Source of the DNA: SIG205 sp045545595
Lineage (GTDB): Bacteria; Bacillota_I; Bacilli_A; RF39; UBA660
NCBI GenBank assembly: GCA_045545595.1
Contig: JAZQBG010000004.1
Location: 23,139-87,138, forward strand
Direction: 5' to 3'
DNA: 64,000 nt
Below, one piece after another: positions 1-8,339 of this stretch. Position numbers and translations under genes: made by a program. Position 1 is the first letter of the stretch. Every line of letters starts with the position of its first letter. The notes below the pieces were generated by a model. The model worked only from the letters and a program-made list of their open reading frames with translations, was not told the origin of the DNA and ran no database searches.

Positions 1-569
1 AAGTTTATAGTGAGTTTATATTTGAACAAGTTCAAGTTTATGCTACAAACGTTATTATGGAATATCAAACGACAAAATCATTTGTTAAAGCACTTGAAGG
101 AGTTTATAAATCAGGAGTATTAGAAGATCCAGTATTAACTGATGTTAAAATAATGCTTGATATGGCTTATGAAAGAGGACAAATTGATGATTCAATTGAT
201 TTCATGAATGAAAAATACCCATATCATATAGTTAAAAATCTACACCAATTATTTTTACAAGTTACCAAAGAAGGTGCGAGAGATATAACAGGATCACTTG
301 ATAATATGTCACTTGATATCGATACACTTGTTGAAGGTGTATATCGTGATAGATTAGATAGGGAACAATTCCATAAGCAATTTATCATGTATGGATTAAT
401 GTTATATTTCCTAGTTGCTATTATACAATTACTGTTAGGACAAGATTCTTATTTAAAAATGATAGAATTATGGTACATACAATTAGTATTGCATGCAATA
501 TTAATCTTTAATAGTTATTTTCTACTTAATGGTGAAAAATATTATAACGAGAATGTAGGTGGAGAATAA
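1..569 (+). CDS. TadB-like pilus platform protein (5' end outside window)
   Basis: The reading frame is open to the first bases of the window, so the N-terminus is missing; the ATG at 57 is internal. What remains is a helical segment of about 130 residues followed by two or three hydrophobic helices near the C-terminus, the usual shape of a type II secretion F-domain (GspF/TadB) protein. TadB and TadC form the inner-membrane platform on which the TadA ATPase assembles Flp pili. The next gene starts inside its stop codon (one-base overlap) and is another F-domain-like protein. The TadB call rests on shape and neighbours more than on a motif; a TadA ATPase is expected just upstream. Confidence 0.65.
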   Translation, partial: VYSEFIFEQVQVYATNVIMEYQTTKSFVKALEGVYKSGVLEDPVLTDVKIMLDMAYERGQIDDSIDFMNEKYPYHIVKNLHQLFLQVTKEGARDITGSLDNMSLDIDTLVEGVYRDRLDREQFHKQFIMYGLMLYFLVAIIQLLLGQDSYLKMIELWYIQLVLHAILIFNSYFLLNGEKYYNENVGGE

Positions 570-1366
570 TGTGGGAATTATTAATATTAACAGTAATAAT
601 TATTGGTATACTATCAATAAATGGTGTAATAGATAGCAAAGGATTCTTCCAGGATAATAGTGTATATTTAAAATTATTAAAAGAAGATGACTATGACTTT
701 TTAGTACGTGCTAAATATGGAGATAAAGTTGATCCAGAAGTATTATTTACAAAAAGAATAAAAAATGCTGCATTAATATTTGGTGTAATGATGATTTTAT
801 TCTTAACGGTTGAAGGAATCAATACTTTTCTTAAAATTCTAATTTGTGTTGGAATAGCTATATTTATATTTAAATCGGGTTACTCAAACCTTAGAAGTTA
901 TTATAAAAAACATTTGCATGATATCGATTTATTACTTCCTTATTATTTAAAATCATTGGAAGTATTAGTTCAATACTATACAGTTCCTGTAGCAATTCAA
1001 AGATCAATAGATGAGGCTCCTGATATATTTAAGCCAGGACTAAGGAATTTAACTAAGAAAATTGAACAAGGTGATTCTTCAATAGATCCATATATGGATT
1101 TTGCTAAAGAATATCCTGTTAGAGATTCTATGAGAATGATGAGATTACTTTATCGTCTTGGCTTAGGTTTACAAGAAAATAAAGAAGAACAATTATTACT
1201 ACTTTCTAAAACAGTATCTAGTTTACAAAATAAAGCTAGAGAACAAAAATATAAAGAAAGATTAGAAAAAATGCAAAACAAAACTATGATAATGCTAGGT
1301 GTAACTGGAGCTGGTGTAATAGTATTGTTATTAGTATCAATGTTAATGCTTATGACAAATCTTTAA
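569..1366 (+). CDS. TadC-like pilus platform protein
   Basis: 265 residues with an N-terminal membrane helix, a hydrophobic pair around residues 70-110, a long soluble helical F-domain-like segment (about 115-235) and a C-terminal membrane helix. This is the arrangement of TadC/GspF proteins, which pair with TadB in the membrane platform of Tad pili. It overlaps the upstream gene by one base, so the two are translationally coupled. Family assignment is by architecture and gene order. Confidence 0.65.
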   Translation: MWELLILTVIIIGILSINGVIDSKGFFQDNSVYLKLLKEDDYDFLVRAKYGDKVDPEVLFTKRIKNAALIFGVMMILFLTVEGINTFLKILICVGIAIFIFKSGYSNLRSYYKKHLHDIDLLLPYYLKSLEVLVQYYTVPVAIQRSIDEAPDIFKPGLRNLTKKIEQGDSSIDPYMDFAKEYPVRDSMRMMRLLYRLGLGLQENKEEQLLLLSKTVSSLQNKAREQKYKERLEKMQNKTMIMLGVTGAGVIVLLLVSMLMLMTNL

Positions 1367-1448
1367 AATACAAAATAAATTATTGAATAAAAAATATAAA
1401 TAATATATAATGAAATTGTTAAATATAAAAATAAGGAGGAAGATATAA

Positions 1449-1661
1449 ATGAAAGAAGCTACTGGAGAATTAAATATGACTGTTGTTACTGTTATAGCAA
1501 TAGCTGCAATTGCTGGATTATTTTATGCATTTGTGTGGCCTATGATTCAGTCAGGTATAAAAAATAACACTTGTGCAACATTTGGTGAAGGATATACATA
1601 TTCTGAAACAAATGGTACTAATTGTGTATCATCAGGTGACGGGTTCTGTTGTGCACCATAA
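1449..1661 (+). CDS. Flp-like small pilin
   Basis: 70 residues: a short N-terminal segment ending in a Glu followed by a single long hydrophobic helix (about residues 11-32), then a short Cys-containing tail with four cysteines. This is the form of Flp/TadE-class type IVb pilins, in which the hydrophobic helix packs the filament core and a conserved Glu follows the processing site. A strong AAGGAGG lies 7 bases before the ATG. An intrinsic terminator follows directly, so the Tad operon ends here and the cassette array begins. The tail cysteines could form disulphides outside the cell. Confidence 0.65.
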   Translation: MKEATGELNMTVVTVIAIAAIAGLFYAFVWPMIQSGIKNNTCATFGEGYTYSETNGTNCVSSGDGFCCAP

Positions 1662-1676
1662 TAATCTTTAATACTC

Positions 1677-1709
1677 AAACTTATCAAATTTGATAAGTTT
1701 TTTTATTTT
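1677..1709 (+). terminator. Intrinsic terminator after the Flp-like pilin
   Basis: Perfect 12-base arms (AAACTTATCAAA and its complement) at 1677-1700 are followed by a T-rich run. It closes the pilin transcript just before the first cassette spacer. Confidence 0.8.
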
Positions 1710-1770
1710 ATCCACAAAATTGTTGATAAATAAAGTCTTTTGTTAAAGTTTTGTTGATATTATTAGTGAT
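1708..1770 (+). repeat. Cassette spacer, copy A
   Basis: Hairpin TTATCCACAA / TTGTTGATAA (one mismatch) at 1708-1729, followed by the 39-base core at 1732-1770 that begins AAAGTCTTTTGTTAAA and ends TATTATTAGTGAT. The left arm contains TTATCCACA, the classical DnaA box. It precedes a YhcG-type gene. Probably carries the cassette promoter and the previous cassette's terminator; both roles are inferred. Confidence 0.8.
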
Positions 1771-1789
1771 AGTAATGGAGATGAAACTT

Positions 1790-2794
1790 ATGATAGAAAA
1801 AGATTTTAAAAATGTAATTACTGAGGTAAAAAAGCAAATTAGTAATACTAAAATAGAGATATTTCAAAATGCTAATATGAGCTTGTTGAAATTATATTAT
1901 AATATTGGAAAGATTATTTATGATAATTCAGAATGGGGAAATAAATTTATTGATGAACTTGCAGTTGAATTAAAAATATCGTTCCCAAATATCAAAGGAT
2001 TTTCGGTTAGAAATCTTAAAAGTATGAAAAAATACTATTTGATTTGTAGTAGGAACGAAAAAGTGCAGACAGCATCTGCACTAATTCCATGGTCTCATAA
2101 TATGCTTATTTTAGATAAAATAAAGGATGATAATAAAAGAATATGGTATATGAATGAAACTGCTATTAATGGTTGGAGTTATGATGTTCTTGGATTTCAA
2201 ATAAAAAGTGATTTATATTCAAGACAAGTACTAGGAGATAAACCGAACAATTTTAAAACGACGTTAATAAATCCGCAAAGTGATTTAGCGAAAAATATGA
2301 TGAAAGATCCATATATATTAAATTTAACTGAATTAAATGAAGGTTATATTGAAATAGAGTTAGAGTTAGCTATGGTTGAAAAGATAAAAACAGTTTTATT
2401 AGAATTAGGTAATGGTTTTAGTTTTATTGGAAATCAATATAAAATAGAGGTTGGTAATAAAGATTATTATATAGATATGCTCTTTTATCATACAAAGTTA
2501 CATTGTTATATTGTTGTTGAATTAAAGAACACCGAATTTAAACCAGAATATGCAGGAAAGGTTAATTTTTATTTATCGGCGATTGATGCTTCATTAAAAG
2601 ATGAAAATGATAATCCTAGTATTGGTATTATATTATGTAGAGACAAAGATAAAATTTCAGTAGAATATTCACTTATGGATATAAGTAAACCGATAGGAGT
2701 AAGTTCATATGAATTATCAAAATATTTGCCATCAGACATAATAAAAGAACTACCCACAGAAGAAGACTTAAATTTCCACGTGAATATTGAATAG
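1790..2794 (+). CDS. YhcG/DUF1016 PDDEXK nuclease, copy 1 (intact)
   Basis: 334 residues. The N-terminal DUF1016 region carries the FSVRNLKSMKKYY recognition-helix-like block and a PWSHN motif near residue 100. The C-terminal PDDEXK domain shows YYIDMLFYHTKL then VVELKNT, giving the catalytic Asp and ExK. The family is a predicted DNA endonuclease common on mobile elements and near defence genes; its target is unknown. The start was chosen at 1790 because GGAG ends nine bases before it. An in-frame inverted repeat lies at 2062-2082, just before PWSHN. Full length and apparently functional; the closest relative in the window is the broken copy at 7264, with which it shares its leader. Confidence 0.85.
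   Translation: MIEKDFKNVITEVKKQISNTKIEIFQNANMSLLKLYYNIGKIIYDNSEWGNKFIDELAVELKISFPNIKGFSVRNLKSMKKYYLICSRNEKVQTASALIPWSHNMLILDKIKDDNKRIWYMNETAINGWSYDVLGFQIKSDLYSRQVLGDKPNNFKTTLINPQSDLAKNMMKDPYILNLTELNEGYIEIELELAMVEKIKTVLLELGNGFSFIGNQYKIEVGNKDYYIDMLFYHTKLHCYIVVELKNTEFKPEYAGKVNFYLSAIDASLKDENDNPSIGIILCRDKDKISVEYSLMDISKPIGVSSYELSKYLPSDIIKELPTEEDLNFHVNIE
2062..2082 (+). repeat. In-gene inverted repeat in YhcG copy 1
   Basis: Arms AGTGCAGA and TCTGCACT, eight bases each and perfectly complementary, separated by five bases. It is coding sequence, centred 282 bases after the start codon, just before the PWSHN codons. Confidence 0.8.
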
Positions 2795-2832
2795 ATTAAT
2801 TTAAAATATTTTTAGCCTAAATGTAAATAAAT

Positions 2833-2871
2833 AAAGTCTTTTGTTAAAATTTTGTTGATATTATTAGTGAT
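2833..2871 (+). repeat. Cassette spacer core, copy B
   Basis: The 39-base core is repeated here almost unchanged, but the hairpin normally found upstream is not recognisable. It lies between YhcG copy 1 and the small-ORF pair at 2955-3624. Confidence 0.75.
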
Positions 2872-2954
2872 GATGTTTTTAATAATATGTGTTGGATTAA
2901 ATTTATTGTCATTAATATATTTTTATGCTATAGTTTATGAGTGAGGTGAGGACT

Positions 2955-3137
2955 TTGAATAAAAGTTTTAAATTATATCTAAATCAAAATAGTAATAATA
3001 TAGGCAAAATTAAAAATAATATAAAAAAATTACATACAATCGATAAGGATCTTATACCACAATATTTAGATAGTCTTAAAGAAAATTTAAAAATTAAAGA
3101 GGTAAGTAAAAATAACGAATATTTAAAATATATGTAA
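2955..3137 (+). CDS. Small protein, possible antitoxin of the next gene
   Basis: 60 residues, basic and Asn/Lys rich, no recognised domain. TTG at 2955 is preferred over ATG at 2937 because GAGGTGAGG lies just before it, while the ATG lies within the promoter-like stretch. The stop is four bases before the next ATG, so the two genes are coupled. A small gene directly upstream of a PemK-like gene is the usual order of a toxin-antitoxin pair, but no antitoxin family motif is visible. The -10-like TATAGT upstream is shared with the pair at 3777. Confidence 0.45.
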   Translation: MNKSFKLYLNQNSNNIGKIKNNIKKLHTIDKDLIPQYLDSLKENLKIKEVSKNNEYLKYM

Positions 3138-3141
3138 ATTT

Positions 3142-3624
3142 ATGGAATACAGAACGGGTCAATTAATATGGCTTAAAAATATTGATAATTTTTCTGGTCA
3201 TAAAGTTAAAGAGTCAAGACTATGTATTGTTAGAAGAGTATATAACAATTATTTGATTGATTTAAGAACTTTATCAACTATATATTATGATAAAATCAAT
3301 AAAATTCCAGCACGAAATCTAAAAGAGGCAAAAAAGGTATTACAAAATTTATTTGAAACGAAAATTAGAGAATCTGGGCAATATGTTATATTTGAACCCG
3401 AAAAAGATAATACTATAAATTTTTCTTTTGCTTTTGGTAATATGATTTCAAAAAAAGTTAATCTTTCAGAGTTTGAGCATGAACCATTATTGGATAAAAA
3501 TAAAAATCCATTGTTTGTGTCAGAAGAAAAGGAACTTGAATTATCTTTAAGAGAAGCAGAAGCTATTGCTAAAGATATTGTATATTATTTTAAAATTTCA
3601 TCAAAGCAATTACAAACTAACTAA
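3142..3624 (+). CDS. Uncharacterised protein, possibly PemK/MazF-like
   Basis: 160 residues. The start reads as a GQLIWLKN strand followed by a basic SRLCIVRRV strand, reminiscent of the opening barrel strands of PemK/MazF toxins, but the remaining two thirds do not match that family clearly. It lacks its own ribosome site and starts four bases after the small gene upstream, suggesting translational coupling. Codon use and setting mark it as cassette cargo. A toxin role is a guess from order and the faint N-terminal resemblance. Confidence 0.4.
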   Translation: MEYRTGQLIWLKNIDNFSGHKVKESRLCIVRRVYNNYLIDLRTLSTIYYDKINKIPARNLKEAKKVLQNLFETKIRESGQYVIFEPEKDNTINFSFAFGNMISKKVNLSEFEHEPLLDKNKNPLFVSEEKELELSLREAEAIAKDIVYYFKISSKQLQTN

Positions 3625-3661
3625 AATCAAGTATTTGCAATTTAAATGCTTGATTTTTATT

Positions 3662-3724
3662 TTATCCACAAAATTGTTGATAATTAAAGTCTTTTGTTAA
3701 ATTTTTGTTGATATTATAAGTGAA
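3662..3724 (+). repeat. Cassette spacer, copy C
   Basis: Hairpin TTATCCACAA / TTGTTGATAA identical to copy A, then the core at 3686-3724 (ending ATAAGTGA rather than ATTAGTGAT). Precedes the second small-ORF/toxin-like pair. Confidence 0.78.
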
Positions 3725-3776
3725 CACTTATTCCTGTGTTGTTTTTCACTTGTTTTTATGATATAGTTTATGTGAG

Positions 3777-3956
3777 GTGGAATGGTATGGGGTTATTAAA
3801 AAAGTTGCCGGAAGGATTTATAAAAAAAATAGAATCAAAGTTTCTTCTAGGAAAAATATTGATGATGAAATAATACCAATAAAATGGTCCAAAGATGTCA
3901 TAAGTGGAAATAAAAAAGCAATTGTTAAGTTGGCTAAAGAAGCAAGGAATAAGTAG
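3777..3956 (+). CDS. Small basic protein, possible antitoxin
   Basis: A 59-residue frame beginning at a GTG inside a GAGGTG stretch and ending 43 bases before the PemK/MazF-like gene at 4000. It is rich in Lys and Ile and contains an IPIKWSKD block near the middle; no family is recognised. The region upstream resembles that before the small gene at 2955 (TATAGTTTATG then GAGGTG), so the two small genes look like equivalents. A shorter 28-codon frame from ATG at 3787 overlaps it and is less convincing. Confidence 0.4.
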   Translation: MEWYGVIKKVAGRIYKKNRIKVSSRKNIDDEIIPIKWSKDVISGNKKAIVKLAKEARNK

Positions 3957-3999
3957 TTAGTTTTTAATTACTTATTTTTATTATGTCAGGAGGAATTAT

Positions 4000-4287
4000 A
4001 TGTGTAAAATAGGAGATATAATTGTAATTAAAAGTTATATTGGTGATGATAGTAAAGTAATTACACAACATTCTTTTATAGTAATTGATGATACACCAAG
4101 TCAAATTGGTGGATTAAATTATGATTTAGTAACAAATGTTATGTCTAGTCTTAAAAATGAAAAGCATAGAGCAAAAAAATTAAAATTTAAAGAAAATATA
4201 GAAATTAAAAGTGATGATCTTATCTCTATTTATAAGAATAATAAAATTAGTGATGATATACTTATGGGAGGAGTTAAATGTGAATAA
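4000..4287 (+). CDS. PemK/MazF-like small toxin-type protein
   Basis: 95 residues. Opens with IGDIIVIKSY and a HSFIVIDD strand, then YDLVTNVMSS and a basic block, a pattern resembling compact proteins related to the PemK/MazF barrel. If so it would be an RNA-cleaving toxin, but the catalytic residues of MazF cannot be confirmed by eye. AGGAGG lies seven bases before the ATG. The last eight bases overlap the start of the next YhcG gene. The 59-residue frame upstream would be its natural antitoxin candidate. Confidence 0.5.
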   Translation: MCKIGDIIVIKSYIGDDSKVITQHSFIVIDDTPSQIGGLNYDLVTNVMSSLKNEKHRAKKLKFKENIEIKSDDLISIYKNNKISDDILMGGVKCE

Positions 4288-5209
4288 ATCTTTAATTAAA
4301 AATGAAGAATTACTCGGTAATTATTATAATGAGATTAAAAATAAATTAATTGATAATGAGATATATTTAAAAGTAAAAGATTATTCAAAGGAAAGAAATA
4401 AAGTTATTACATATTTTGAAACAGGTAAACTTTTATTTGAAGCAGGGAGTGTTTATGGAGAAGACATAATTGGACAATATTCAAAAAAATTGATGATTGA
4501 AGTAGGTAAAAAATATAATAGAAGAACTTTATTTAGAATGAGGCAGTTTTATATGGTTTTCAGCAACTCAAAAGTGTCGACATTGTCGACACTTTTGAGT
4601 TGGAGTCACTATACAGAATTATTATCTATTAAGGATGAAAATAAACTATATTATTATTTAAATATTTCTATAAGTCAACATATTGATGTTAGAGGTTTAA
4701 GAGAAAGAATTAAAAACAAGGAATATGAAAGATTACCAGAAAAAACAAAAAATAAATTAATTTATAAAGAAGAATCAAAAGTAGATGATTTGATTAAGAA
4801 TCCAATAATTATTAAAAATAGTAATAATTATGAAACAATATCAGAGAAAATATTACAAAAATTAATATTAGAAGATATACCATCATTTTTAGATGAGTTA
4901 GGTGATGGATTTACATTTATTAGAAATGAATATAAGATTAAGTTAGGAGACAAATATAATTATATTGATTTACTTTTATATAATATTAAATATAAGTGTT
5001 ATGTAGTTATAGAATTAAAAGTAACTGAACTTAGGAAAGAACATATAGGACAAATTCAAACTTATATGAATTATATTGATAAAAATATAAAGACTATAAA
5101 TGAAGATAAAACTATAGGAATAATAATAGTTAAGAAAGATAATAAGTATATTATGGAATACTGTAGTGATGAAAGAATTATATCTAAGGAATATGAGTTA
5201 GTGAGCTGA
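4280..5209 (+). CDS. YhcG/DUF1016 PDDEXK nuclease, copy 2 (intact)
   Basis: 309 residues with the DUF1016 N-terminal block (NRRTLFRMRQFY), the LSWSHYTELL motif and a C-terminal PDDEXK core (YNYIDLLLYNIKY, then VIELKVT). The GTG at 4280 follows GGAGGAG by six bases and overlaps the upstream gene by eight, so it is probably co-translated. Sequence is well diverged from copies 1, 3 and 4. It contains the longest in-gene palindrome of the YhcG set (4564-4602). Ends with TGA. Confidence 0.82.
   Translation: MNKSLIKNEELLGNYYNEIKNKLIDNEIYLKVKDYSKERNKVITYFETGKLLFEAGSVYGEDIIGQYSKKLMIEVGKKYNRRTLFRMRQFYMVFSNSKVSTLSTLLSWSHYTELLSIKDENKLYYYLNISISQHIDVRGLRERIKNKEYERLPEKTKNKLIYKEESKVDDLIKNPIIIKNSNNYETISEKILQKLILEDIPSFLDELGDGFTFIRNEYKIKLGDKYNYIDLLLYNIKYKCYVVIELKVTELRKEHIGQIQTYMNYIDKNIKTINEDKTIGIIIVKKDNKYIMEYCSDERIISKEYELVS
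4564..4602 (+). repeat. In-gene 18-base-arm palindrome in YhcG copy 2
   Basis: Perfect arms of 18 bases (left arm CAACTCAAAAGTGTCGAC) separated by ATT. It encodes the segment immediately before and including the start of LSWSHY, the same place as in the other YhcG genes. Such long perfect symmetry inside a conserved coding region is not expected by chance. Confidence 0.92.
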
Positions 5210-5223
5210 GTAATCAATTTTTT

Positions 5224-5286
5224 TTATCAATAAATATATTGATAATTAAAGTCTTTCGTTAAAATTTTGTTGATATTATTAGTGAT
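5224..5286 (+). repeat. Cassette spacer, copy D
   Basis: The hairpin has a different sequence (TTATCAATA / TATTGATAA) but the same place and size, followed by the core at 5248-5286 with one change (CTTTCG). Retention of the hairpin with altered bases suggests the structure matters. Confidence 0.75.
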
Positions 5287-5361
5287 GATATTTTAATTAT
5301 TATTGTAATATTTAAATAAATTTTGCAGATGTGTCTGCAAAATTAGAAAGAGGAAAATAGG

Positions 5362-6268
5362 TTAGAAACTACTGATAAAAATTTTAAAATTATTATACAT
5401 GATATTGCTAATAAAATCAAAAATACTCAATTAGAAATATTTCAGAATGCCAATGCAAGTGTATTAGAACTTTATTTTTATATTGGGAAAATGATAGATG
5501 AAAAATTTGAATGGGGGTAATAAGTTTGTAGAACATTTATCGATAGAATTAAAATTAAGATTTCCAAATGCAAAAGGTTATTCACCAAGAAATCTCCGTA
5601 ATATGAGAAAGTACTATTTATCAGTAAAAGATAATAGTGAATTAAAAGAAATTTCATTTAAAATACCTTGGTCTCACAATACAATAATAATGGATAGAGT
5701 TAGAGATGATAATAGAAAAATATGGTATATACAACAAACATATAATAATGGATGGAGTTATGATTATTTAGAAGTTCAAATAAAACGAGACGCATATTCG
5801 AGACAGGTTTTAGAGGATAAACCTAACAATTTCAAATTAACGTTGTTACAACCACAAAGCTCTTTGGCAAAAGAAATCATGAAGGATCCATATTTTGATG
5901 TGGGTGAGTTAAGAGAAAATTTTGTGGAAAAGGACATTGAAAGTGCGATGGTAGAAAAAATTAAAATTACATTATTAGAATTAGGTAATGGATTTAGTTT
6001 TATATCTAATCAATATAGGGTCACAATAAATGATGAGGAAAACTTTATTGATTTATTATTCTATTATACAAAGTTACATTGTTATGTTGCAGTTTAATTA
6101 AAAAACAATAAATTTATACCTGAATATGCTGGCAAAACGAATTATTATTTGTCTGCATTAGATGATAATTTAAAAACAGAATATAATAATCCTTCCATTG
6201 GAATTATACTAGTTAGAAATAAATTGACTTTATTAAAATATTTATTAGATTGGAGGGTTAGAAAATGA
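5362..6268 (+). pseudogene. YhcG/DUF1016 nuclease, copy 3 (degraded)
   Basis: Homologous to copy 1 over its whole length but broken three ways. No usable start codon remains at the expected place (TTA at 5362 after GAGG). A one-base insertion near 5515 shifts the frame at the WGNKF block. An in-frame TAA at 6095-6097 replaces the Glu codon of the catalytic ExK (VAV then stop then LKN). The remaining frame runs on to the TGA at 6266-6268, overlapping the KilA-N start. A weakened palindrome is still visible at 5642-5661. Confidence 0.85.
5642..5661 (+). repeat. In-gene near-palindrome in degraded YhcG copy 3
   Basis: TTAAA, one mismatched pair, then GAAATTTC at the centre, then TTTAA. It lies just before the IPWSHN codons, as in the intact copies. 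The single mismatch fits decay of a once perfect palindrome, but AT-rich symmetry alone is weaker evidence. Confidence 0.55.
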
Positions 6269-7167
6269 AAAGTGATGTAGTAACAACTGAAATAATTGTC
6301 AAAGAAAATAAAGTCGGAATTTTAAAAGTTGGAAATGTTAATTACATCTCGCTAACAGATTTAGCAAAATATCAAAATTCTTCTGATCCATCATTTACAG
6401 TTAAAAATTGGTTAAGAAGAGTAACTACTATAGATTATGTTGGTCTTTGGGAACAAATACATAATGTGGATTTTAATTTGGTCGAATTCGACCAAATTAA
6501 AACAGAGTATGGTAAAAATTCATTTGCAATGTCTCCAACTCAATGGATAAAAAGAACTAATGCAATTGGTATAATATCAAAAGGTGGGAGATATAGTATT
6601 GGAACATATGCTCATCCAGATATAGCTTTTGAATTTGCTAGTTGGTTGTCTCCTGAATTTAAGTTATACTTAATTACTGAGTTTGAAAGATTAAAAGTAA
6701 ATGAGGCATATCAACAAAAGGTTGATTGGCAAGCTAATCGAATACTTTCAAAATTAAATTATGTAGTTCATACGGATGCAATAAAAGAATACATAGTGCC
6801 AACACTTACTGAAAAACAAATTAAATCAATTTATGCAGAAGAAGCTGATGTTTTAAATGTTGCATTGTTTGGAACTACTGCTAAGGAATGGAGAGACGCA
6901 AATCCAGAACTTGCTAAAAGAGGAAATATTAGAGATTATACTGATTTACTTCATCTAGTTATTTTAAATAATTTACAAAATACTAATGCAGAATTAATAG
7001 AAAATAATATTCCACAAAGAGAAAGATTGATTAGACTAAATAATTCCGCAAAAAGACAAATGAAGTCTTTACAAAATAATAAAAATATACGTGAATTACA
7101 AAAACTAAAAGAACAAGTAAATAGTGAAAAATATTTATTAGAATCATTAAAACATAAAATTGAGTAA
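6265..7167 (+). CDS. KilA-N domain protein, copy 1
   Basis: 300 residues. The N-terminal KilA-N DNA-binding domain spans about residues 15-145 (ISLTDLAKY, TNAIGIISKGGRY, HPDIAFEFASWLSPEFKLYL). The C-terminal half (ADVLNVALFGTTAKEW, DYTDLLHLVILNNL) is the conserved tail of this bacterial group. KilA-N proteins are DNA-binding regulators or antirepressors of phages and mobile elements. GGAGGG lies before the ATG. A perfect 32-base palindrome at 6471-6502 is embedded in the domain. A paralogue with the same layout is at 40930. Confidence 0.85.
   Translation: MKSDVVTTEIIVKENKVGILKVGNVNYISLTDLAKYQNSSDPSFTVKNWLRRVTTIDYVGLWEQIHNVDFNLVEFDQIKTEYGKNSFAMSPTQWIKRTNAIGIISKGGRYSIGTYAHPDIAFEFASWLSPEFKLYLITEFERLKVNEAYQQKVDWQANRILSKLNYVVHTDAIKEYIVPTLTEKQIKSIYAEEADVLNVALFGTTAKEWRDANPELAKRGNIRDYTDLLHLVILNNLQNTNAELIENNIPQRERLIRLNNSAKRQMKSLQNNKNIRELQKLKEQVNSEKYLLESLKHKIE
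6471..6502 (+). repeat. In-gene perfect 32-base palindrome in KilA-N copy 1
   Basis: Arms of 16 bases with no spacer; left arm TTTTAATTTGGTCGAA. It begins 206 bases after the start codon and encodes the FNLVEFDQIK segment. The paralogue has a 32-base near-palindrome at the identical offset. Confidence 0.92.
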
Positions 7168-7181
7168 TCAGTTTTTTTCTT

Positions 7182-7244
7182 TTATCCACAATTTTGTGGA
7201 TAATTAAAGTCTTTTGTTAAAATTTTGTTGATATTATTAGTGAT
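7182..7244 (+). repeat. Cassette spacer, copy E
   Basis: Perfect hairpin at 7182-7203: TTATCCACAA, TT, TTGTGGATAA, that is two DnaA-box sequences facing each other. The core follows at 7206-7244. A T-rich run precedes the hairpin. Confidence 0.82.
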
Positions 7245-7263
7245 AGTAATGGAGATGGAACTT

Positions 7264-8260
7264 ATGATACAAGAAGATTTTAAAAATGTAATTTGTAAAA
7301 TTAAAAATGAAATAAAAACTAGTCAAGTAAAAACTATGTTAGAAGTAAATAAAAATTTAATTGTGCTTTATTTTAGAATTGGAAAAATTATCTCAGAAAA
7401 CAGTAACTATGGAAATAAATTTATTGAAAATATTTCTAGAGAAATAAAATTAGATTTTTCATATTTAAAAGGATTTTCGCCTAGAAATTTAAGAAGTATG
7501 AAGTTATTTTATCAAGAATACAAGGATGATGAGATTCGGCAACAGCTTGTTGCCAAATTACCATGGGCATAATTTATTTCTAATTGAAAAATTTAAGGAT
7601 AAGAAAATAAGAAAACTTTATGTAGAAAAAACAATAGAAAATGGATGGAGTAGAAATGTGTTGGCATTTCAGATTGACACTAAATATCATTTAAGAATTG
7701 GAAATAGTTCTAATGATTTTGATAATACTATTCCTAGCATTGATACTGACTTAGTTAATAATATAATCAAGGATCCATATATTTTTGACTTCATATCCTT
7801 AAAAGAGAATTTTAAAGAAAAAAAATTAGAAACTGCCATGGTAAACAGAATACGTGATGTATTATTAGAATTAGGTAATGGATTCTCTTTTATTGGAAAT
7901 CAATATAAGATAACATTAAGAGATAATGATTATTACATAGATTTATTATTTTACCATTTAAAACTTAGATGTTATATCTTGATTGAATTAAAAGCAACAT
8001 GTTTTATTCCAGAGTATGTTGGAAAACTGAAATTTTATTTATCGATAGTTGATGATGTTATAAAAAATGAAAATGATAATCCTTCTATTGGTCTAATACT
8101 GTGTAAAGATAAGGACAAAATTACAGCACAGTATGCACTAAAAGATATTGGTAATCCGATTGGCGTAAGTTCATATGAGGTAAACAACCTAATTCCTACA
8201 GAAATATTGGATAAATTAACAACTGAAGAAGATATTAACATGTATGTGGATATTAAATAG
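7264..8260 (+). pseudogene. YhcG/DUF1016 nuclease, copy 4 (frameshifted)
   Basis: Begins with the same leader and first codons as copy 1 (MIQEDFKNVI). The frame is lost at the PWSHN motif near 7566, where a two-base loss turns the Ser codon into a single G and the first frame stops at 7572. The rest continues in the next frame to 8260 and keeps the PDDEXK core (YYIDLLFYHLKL, LIELKAT) and C-terminus. It is otherwise well preserved, so the break may be recent. The break lies only about a dozen bases after the in-gene inverted repeat. Confidence 0.85.
7538..7554 (+). repeat. In-gene inverted repeat in YhcG copy 4
   Basis: Arms GGCAACA and TGTTGCC with a three-base spacer. Its centre is 282 bases after the start codon, the same offset as in copy 1, although the sequence is unrelated to that of copy 1. 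Confidence 0.75.
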
Positions 8261-8277
8261 CTTTAATATTTTTTCTT

Positions 8278-8299
8278 TTATCCACAAAATTGTGGATTA
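8278..8299 (+). repeat. Cassette spacer hairpin, copy F (core absent)
   Basis: TTATCCACAA, AA, TTGTGGATTA closes the last YhcG cassette. The 39-base core does not follow; the next gene has its own repeats and promoter. This shows the hairpin belongs with the end of the preceding cassette. Confidence 0.7.
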
Positions 8300-8339
8300 T
8301 TAAAAATTATAATAAACCGGCAGCCAATACGAACAAAAA

